A stretch of DNA of 64,000 nt. Source: Gentiana macrophylla (lineage: Eukaryota > Streptophyta > Magnoliopsida > Gentianales > Gentianaceae). The stretch covers positions 20,297,541 to 20,361,540 of the forward strand of contig CM047814.1 of the NCBI GenBank assembly GCA_026214975.1, in the 5' to 3' direction. The position numbers were made by a program, and so were the translations under genes. Below the pieces are notes generated by a model, which was not told the origin of the DNA, did no database searches, and was given only the letters and a program-made list of their open reading frames with translations. The number at the start of each line of letters is the position of its first letter. The first letter of the stretch is position 1. This document shows positions 57,630-64,000 of this stretch, one piece after another.

Positions 57630-59399
57630 ACGAAAAGAAATTTGTGTAAAGAAAGATAGGGTTAATTTTGTCCATTTGGTGATTTTTCCGTCCTTACAAT
57701 GAATGGTCTTTTGTGTGTCCTAAGTGTCTAATTAAGTCTCAAAACTAGTCCTTATAAACAAATACCTATATTTTATTTAATGAATTTTCAAAATTAAAAA
57801 AAGTTAATGGAATTAATGTTGAAGGTTTATTTGGAAATAAAACCTCTCATTAAGGAGGAGTTATCAGAAAGAAAAAAAAACTAATGGCAAGGCAAAAGCT
57901 CGAACTCTAAACTTCAGAAAAGAAATAGAGAAGAATCTTCATCATATCTTATCAATCTTTGGTCGAATTTCAGATTCGAGTAGAGGACCGCAATCAACGT
58001 GAAGAGGGCATCATTTTGATACCAAAAATTCAGAGTTTTGAAAATGTATGGGTTTGCCCTAATTATGGAATCTTGAGGTTTTGATCATGTTCTTGAGTTC
58101 TAGGATGAAATCGTAGTTTTATCCATTTAGAAACATTTGACCATATCTAATTCATAGTTAGATTGTGATCATATAGGTTTTGTGTGGAGAATTTAAGACA
58201 TATGTTGTTTGCTTTGAAGAATTGCTTGGAATTCAAGGTAAGATGGTTTTCATATTGAACAACTCTTGTTTTTATGATTTTTAGGTTAAGTAATTGTGGT
58301 TTTAGTTGTCATGGAATTCATGTTTGGATTTTTGGATTGAATATAGAGTTGTATATCATGTTTTGGTGATTATTTACTGCTGTTTTGGTGTTTATAAGTC
58401 CGAAAAATGGGTTTGGGAAAGACTGGGAAATGAACAAGAGGGAAAAATATGTGTTGGCAGGCTTCAAGTGTCATGGACGTGCGCCTATCCCTTTATGGGC
58501 ACGGCCCTATCGGTACAGAGAGTTCAGGAAATGTTGGCGCTTTCATGTGCGCGGGCCTATGGCCCAGAAATGTTGTCTTGCATGTTTTTGCGTATTTGTG
58601 AGTTCAGAAAGTTTGGATTGGTTTCTAACCTTCTTTTAATGATAAAAACAACTTAATTGAACATAAAAAAGCCATGAATAAGCTTTTAATGCATTTAGTT
58701 TCGGCACCGCGTGAATTCTTTGACGAGATGAAGTACGAGACCGTTGGAAGCTTAGGATATGCCTTGTGCTTTGGTGAGTTAGAAATCATCAATAGAGTCT
58801 AATGGTCTAAGTCAAGGGAGTAGAGTTTGTTAAGAGAGCTTTTACTTGAACCTACCTAGTTGGCTAGTTAATGGTAAACAACGTACTTGGCTAGATAAAA
58901 GATTAAACACCTTGATATTCTTGGTAAGGCATGGTACAACATCGGCAATGTGATGTTTTGCTAGACAAAGCGGATGATCTTCCACCGGTCGACACAGTAA
59001 CGGGACGACTTTCGGTGACCGCTGGAGCGACTCTTTATAGGGTTGCATTGGATGTGTCTTAGTGCACCTTCTCTAAGCGTAGTGCCCTCGTAATTCCTGG
59101 TGTAACAAATATGAGCTAAGCTAGTAACCCTTGGAAACTCATGATATTGTATGATAGCTAGTTGTAAGGATAATCTAATAATGGTATTTAATGTTGTCAT
59201 TATTTCCTTTTCATTATAATACATGTTGTTCAATAGGTTCTAATTGTTACTAAGTACTCAATGTACTTAGCCTATTTGTACTATTTGTATGTTTGTATGT
59301 TTCCCCCTCCTGAGAAGATTGACAGGTTGATGTTGATGAATATGATTATGGGGATGAATGAGCTCGATGGCTTGTTGAAGTTTAATCATGCTTCTTTTA

Positions 59400-59524
59400 T
59401 TTTTTATTTTTTTTCCACTTGGACGAAAGTTTTTTTAATCTACGGGGCAGAGGGATCGAACTCGGATCATCTCACTCGAGAACCCGGGTAGACCCTAGTG
59501 ACAACCACTAAGGTACGGGACAGT
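59400..59524 (-). mobile_element. tRNA-derived SINE
   Basis: On the minus strand an A-box-like TACCTTAGTGGTTG (59502-59515) is followed about 40 bp later by a B-box-like GAGTTCGATCC (59453-59463), the internal polymerase III promoter of tRNA-derived SINEs. The element then runs to an A-rich 3' end, seen as a T-rich tract at about 59395-59420 on the plus strand. It lies in the solo LTR. A clear TSD was not found because the right flank is T-rich. Confidence 0.65.
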
Positions 59525-59846
59525 GTAATATTTATTTCATTAAGACATGTTCTTTTCTTCCGGTTCTTTTAAGAAACCTTGTTGTAAGATTTAAGTTCCT
59601 TTGGTTTTGATTTGAGACATCATTGATGTAATAGTTCATTATCTTTTCTTTTAAGCTGACAACATGATTACTCTTTAAAGATCCTGTAGTAATTACCCGA
59701 GTTTTTTCAGTTTTCGCGCCTCATTAATTCGGATATGATGATGAGAGGAATTTTCACGTATATTATTAGATTTATTTAATAACATACACGCCGAACATTT
59801 TTTCCGGATAATGACTTGATATTTAAAAACGGGACGTTACAGACTT

Positions 59847-60924
59847 CCCTCCGATTCGTGGGAGATTAAGTCGGAGTGTTTATACTCTTTTTCATGCTTT
59901 TATCAAGTGAAATAATAATGTGATCGATATTAATTTATGCAACCTTGAGTAATGCACTAATTTTTTCTTCATCCATAAGGTCCTAGTAGTTATGAAGTTG
60001 CAAGTTATCAACGATTAATTAAGGCGCATGTCATGACACTATTCTCATTAATTACTATTGGTTGATTTAGTGGCATATATAATACAGGGAAGACTAATAT
60101 ATTAAGTCAATACTCAATACTTGAGCTATGTCATCTGTGACTTATATAATAAGTCAATACTCAATATATACTTGAGCTACTTAGAATTTTCTAAAATGTG
60201 TTGGTCCCATTTTGAACTTTCTGATGTCACTTTTTTCTATGGACAACATTCATCTTCCATTTAGTAGAATCATCAAAAATATATTGTGGTCCTGTAATCC
60301 TATGGTTAATAGACAGTTTTACATGTCACACTACAACCAATTCCCTCATTGTACGTAATTGAAAAAATAGCGTTACAAATCATTTTTCAACGACCGGTTT
60401 GTGAAGCCGCGCGACAAAATTCAAATTATGTGTACCGGCCATAGCGTTACATATGGTGCACATAATCTTTAAGAGCAATGTTCAACTTCATATTATTGCT
60501 TGCATTGACCAGATCAACATGTATAAGTACAAATTGTGCAATTAATGATGAAGGAACCAGTCGTGGACTTACTAAAACTACTGTAATCAACCTTTAAAAA
60601 AATTACTGTAATCAGATCGAGATTTGTTATTTGTATACTTTTATGTTCATATATTAAATGTCATTTTGTTAGTATTATATATTAATTCAAAATTCATTTT
60701 TCTTTGTCATATACTATAAGTTCATTTAGAATACTAATGAAATATTTATTATACTTTTCTCTTTTAACCCCTGTTATAACTGTTAATCCCGTGGTACGAT
60801 ATGTATTAAAATAAATATAACAAATAAAATATCAATAATTTTACTCATGTAATCCAACATATATTGCAAGTACAAGTATGCAAAGAATTAAATCGAAATA
60901 AAATATTCAAACTGGGCGCGAGTC
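59847..60924. other. Intergenic DNA, no gene recognised
   Basis: AT-rich DNA. A short direct repeat TAAGTCAATACTCAATA occurs near 60103 and 60141. No coding region or element terminus was recognised. Confidence 0.5.
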
Positions 60925-61329
60925 TGTAACACTCATCCCAAAAAAAAAAATTTTTCCCAGATAATACTTCACATGGTGTTAAAATTGTCTCCTAGGATAC
61001 AATGGTTTACTTGTTCGATGTAGTGGCACTTCAAACTTCGAACATACGGCGAACTCTTCCGTTGTTCCGACATTCTCTTCAGAAAAAAAATTTGCACACT
61101 ACCTCACTATATGAGATGGAAATGTAGTAGTATAATACTTGGTCAATCTTCTTATATTACTAGCAAAGGAGTTTATATATATATAGTAGTAGAAACTACC
61201 TACTAATGGTCACTAACTCTCAATAATGGCCACTACTACCACTTATAACTACTAAGTAAAAGTTAAGGCCACTAACCCAAGTTTTATGGCCACTAAGAGT
61301 ATGGCCATTAATGGTCATCTTTTCCAACA
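60925..61329 (-). repeat. Probable 3' LTR of the last Copia element
   Basis: In element sense it begins TGTTGGAAAAGATGACC next to the purine tract and contains ACTATATATATATAAAC (near 61170), a TATA-like box. The far end is placed at GAGTGTTACA (plus-strand TGTAACACTC at 60925) on TG...CA grounds alone, since the second LTR is outside the window. Confidence 0.5.
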
Positions 61330-61959
61330 ATTCCCCACAAAAATGAACATTAATGCAAATACAAATGCAAACCATGAAGAGAATTCAGACGAGAAAATAT
61401 TGCATCAGGAGATGTAGCTTCTGGCAGTGAAGTACTATCGGATTTACTCGGCTAATCAGTGAACTATGTCTTGAACTGTTCAGCCTTTATTGTAAACCAT
61501 AAAATAGTACTCATACAATATTTCCCTTAACACCGTATTTGGTTCTCATGGTTGTGTTCGTTTTGGCCATGAATCACCCCTGGTTTCAGAAAGTGCGTTA
61601 GAGAATTCAAGCCTCTGAATTCTCACAGAAGCGGCCCCACTTCATACTTACATAAGTGATCTCCTATCAAGCCATACCCCACTTGAACTAACCAAGTTAT
61701 AGGAATCATTAAAAGTTTTCACTTAACTTTTACACCACTAACATATAACACTTTTATTCACAGAATGGGTAAGTGTTCACTAAACCTTTGTAACTTAGTT
61801 GTCCCTTTGAACCATGATCTTGGGATCTCCAGTCAACATGGTTGGGTTACCATTACAAAGTTTCTATCGTAATAGGCTTAAGCCCCATTCCGATTGTCAA
61901 TATTGACATCTGATCTCTAGTTAAACCTTTTCTAAGCAGATCCGTAAGATTCTTCTTCG

Positions 61960-64000
61960 ATCGTATATAATCGATGGAAATCAAACCATTAGAGATCAAT
62001 TATTTAATTGCATTGTGTCTACGGCGTATGTGTCGAGACTTACGATTATACATACTACTTTTTGCCCTTCCTATAGTCAACTTACTACCGCAGTGTATGC
62101 TGATAGCAGCCACTAGCATGAAATAGCCTCAAGGAAATTCCTCAGCCATTCAGCTTCTTCTCTAGCCTTATCAAGGCTATAAACTCAACTTTCATTGTGA
62201 AACGAGCTATGCACGTTTTTCTTGCAGACTTTAAGGACACACCACCACCACCACTCGTGAATAAGTATCCACTTGTGGACTTTTGTATCTGATATCCAGT
62301 CGGCACCACGGTATCCTTCTAATACTGGTGGATATCTTGTATATCGTCATCTCAGACGCATAGTGTACTTCATGTACCCAACAACCTATTTAAGGCTTTC
62401 CAATTATTATGGTCTGGATTACTCGTGAACCTACTCAGTTTATTCACAACACATTCTAAGTCTGGTCTTGTACATATGGTTATGTACATCAGACTTTCAA
62501 TCACTTGAGAATATCTCAATTGATCCTCAGGTTCACCTCTATTCTTGACTAAGTGCACGCTTAGGTCAATTGTCGCTTAGGGAGTGCTCAATGTACTTTC
62601 ATCAGAGGCATTAAATCTTTTCAAAACATACTCAATAACTAGTCCATCAAATATTCTAGAGATCTTAATCCCTAGTATCACATCTGCAACTCCTAGGCCC
62701 TTCATATCGAAGCAACTTTATCATATTCATGATACTCTCATGAGCACATCTCATTATCATCATGTCATCACATATGTGTGTTCTTGACAACTTAAAATTG
62801 TCAAAGTCGATATGCCATTGATGTGGCTAATATTCGAGCCTACAAAGAGACTATCAAGTTTACACACCTTACTCTCTTGTCCTGGAACTACGAACCCCTT
62901 GGGTTGTTCCAAGTACATCTCCTCTTCAACTCACCATTCAAAACGTCGGTTCTTACATCCATTTGATGGATTTCCAGGTTATAGACTCCAGCTATACCGA
63001 TGAGAACCCTTATATAAGTAGTTCTCGTAACTGGTGAGTAAGAAGTCAAGGCCTTATTGCTGTCGATACCCTCAGGATACCGACGATGCCTTAAACTTGT
63101 CAATAGAGCCATCAACCTTTATCTTCTTCTTGAAGATCCACTTGCACCCGAGTGGAAGATCAACCAACTCCCAAGTGTGGTCTTGCATGATGGACTCTAT
63201 GTCACTATTTACACCCTCTTCCCAGAAAGGATCTTCTGGAGTAGACATTGCCTCAACATATGTCATGGGTTCGTTTACTACCATATAGGTCAGAAAATCA
63301 GGAGCAAAACACTTAGAATTCCTAGACCTCTTACTACGACGAGATTCCTCGAGTTCTTGAGGATCACTCTTCGTCAGACTCATATGTCTGTGTACTCGTG
63401 CTTGCTTCTTCTTTAACACTTTCCTTACAAGGAAAGATATCCGTAAGGAACACCACATTCTTAGACTCGATGATGACATGTTCATGTACATCATTGATGT
63501 CTGATTTATGCACCAGAAACAGTAGGCACTAATGATTTTAGGTCCTATCACTCACTTTGGTTTAAGCACTTCGACCTCAGCCAAACACCCCCACATTTCC
63601 AAGAATCTGTAACTAGACCACACCTTTCCACAACTCATATGGGTTGTCATCCTTCTTCTTGTTCAGAATGAATTCTGCTGAGAGGACAGCTTCCTCCCCA
63701 CAAGTTCTGAGGTAAACCCAAACTTATCAACATATCATTCATCATCTCTTTAAGAGTTCGGTTATTGCACGCAGCAATACCACTTGACTGAGGTGTGTAT
63801 GGTGTAGTTGTTTGATGAATGATGTCGGGCCCTTAGCAAGACTCATGAAACAATACATCATATCCACCACCACTATAACTACGGATACATATCATCCGTT
63901 TGCTATGGTTATTCTCACATTCATTCTGATAACTCTCAAGGCATCACGAGCCTTATCTTCGCTTTTCAACATTTAACATTTGGTGCTATCCTCAATAAAA
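61960..64000 (-). pseudogene. Copia integrase, RT and RNase H remnants
   Basis: On the minus strand from the window edge: an integrase piece with TTPYTPQ-like text (near 63800), a linker with RRSKRSRNSKCFAPDF (near 63330), RT start WELVDLPLGCKWIFKKKIKV (near 63150), HQMDVRTDVLNGEL (near 62960), then RYSQVIESLMYITICTRPDL (near 62480), and the RNase H piece GADWISDTK (near 62300) and EEAEWLRNFLEAI-like text (near 62140). The YVDD region of RT is damaged. Frame changes occur every 150-300 bp, so the element is old. Confidence 0.75.

Larger units (their letters stand above)
55108..57768. mobile_element. MULE2: minisatellite-bearing Mutator-like element
   Basis: A 9-bp direct repeat tattttatt flanks it (55099-55107 and 57769-57777). 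The ends are inverted over about 90 bp: left AAAAGGACACATTTTGGAC, AATTAGGCAAAAAGGACAC; right, in reverse, TATAAGGACTAGTTTTGAG, AATTAGACACTTAGGACAC. No transposase is present. It contains a large 17-bp minisatellite, a block shared with MULE3, a duplicated segment of about 220 bp, and a minus-strand ORF near the right end. Removing it joins AT-rich LTR sequence smoothly. Confidence 0.75.
55037..59841 (+). repeat. Gypsy-type solo LTR, containing MULE2 and a SINE
   Basis: Starts TGTAATATTC and ends GGGACGTTACA, the TGTAA...TTACA style of chromovirus (Tekay/Del-like) LTRs. The flanks ggctt (55032-55036) and gactt (59842-59846) match in four of five bases, a plausible decayed TSD. Removing MULE2 (55108-57768) and its duplicated 9 bp leaves about 2.1 kb. 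The U3-like part has two GC-rich blocks (near 58470-58510 and 58547-58567). No internal region or second LTR is attached. Confidence 0.65.
60925..64000 (-). mobile_element. Copia retrotransposon, partial, running off the window
   Basis: A putative 3' LTR (60925-61329), a purine tract (in reverse, TTTTTGTGGGGAAT), and RNase H, RT and integrase segments in reverse order lead to the window edge. The RNase H end is closely similar to the plus-strand remnant at 8404-9420, so both belong to one family. Stops and frameshifts are frequent. The 5' half and its LTR lie beyond 64000. Confidence 0.8.

Noticed and set aside
58306..58656. Plus-strand ORF of 116 codons
   Set aside because: It lies in the body of the Gypsy-type solo LTR and includes its GC-rich U3 blocks; no protein family is recognisable.

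Overview
The window is nuclear DNA of a flowering plant, most likely a eudicot. The evidence is an intron-split RLCK-VII kinase gene, plant-type LTR retrotransposons, a plant L1 LINE with a fused RNase H, a CACTA remnant, a Stowaway MITE, a tRNA-derived SINE and Mutator-like elements. It is gene-poor: only one apparently intact host gene was found (an RLCK-VII/PBL-type protein kinase, 41984-44178, six exons). Nearly everything else is mobile elements nested in one another, and many can be bounded exactly by target site duplications (TSDs).

Layout. 416-8200: remnant of a CACTA-type DNA transposon, interrupted by a complete minus-strand L1-type LINE (706-5871, 15-bp TSD). 8404-24010: degraded plus-strand Copia tail whose LTR-like end is split by MULE1 (10179-23417); MULE1 in turn holds a Tat-lineage Gypsy element (10730-22865, minus) with an antisense ORF. 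25460-41328: a retroposed ORF1-only (DUF4283/CCHC) LINE-like unit with 15-bp TSD, split by a Stowaway MITE (26231-26477) and by a Copia element (26995-40427, minus, 5-bp TSD). That Copia is split by a non-coding large LTR element (LARD, 30579-38748, 5-bp TSD), which carries a nested solo LTR (32873-34712). 41984-44178: the kinase gene. 45128-54469: MULE3 (TSD of 9-10 bp), carrying a PPR gene fragment and split by another Copia element (48131-54160, plus, 5-bp TSD). 54506-54619: a strong 32-bp-stem hairpin. 55037-59841: a Gypsy-type solo LTR holding MULE2 (55108-57768, 9-bp TSD, with a 17-bp minisatellite and a captured ORF) and a SINE. 60925-64000: a minus-strand Copia element running off the window.

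The most unusual signal is that the three Mutator-like elements look like one family. All six ends carry a shared subterminal motif, each copy contains minisatellite-like DNA with a related core (GATGTAGTRAC), and two of them carry what look like host gene fragments. The second is the ORF1-only retroposon, which resembles in architecture the 'half-L1' (HAL1) elements of mammals. No rRNA, tRNA, CRISPR or bacterial-type features were seen. All element calls come from reading the sequence by eye; no database search was run.
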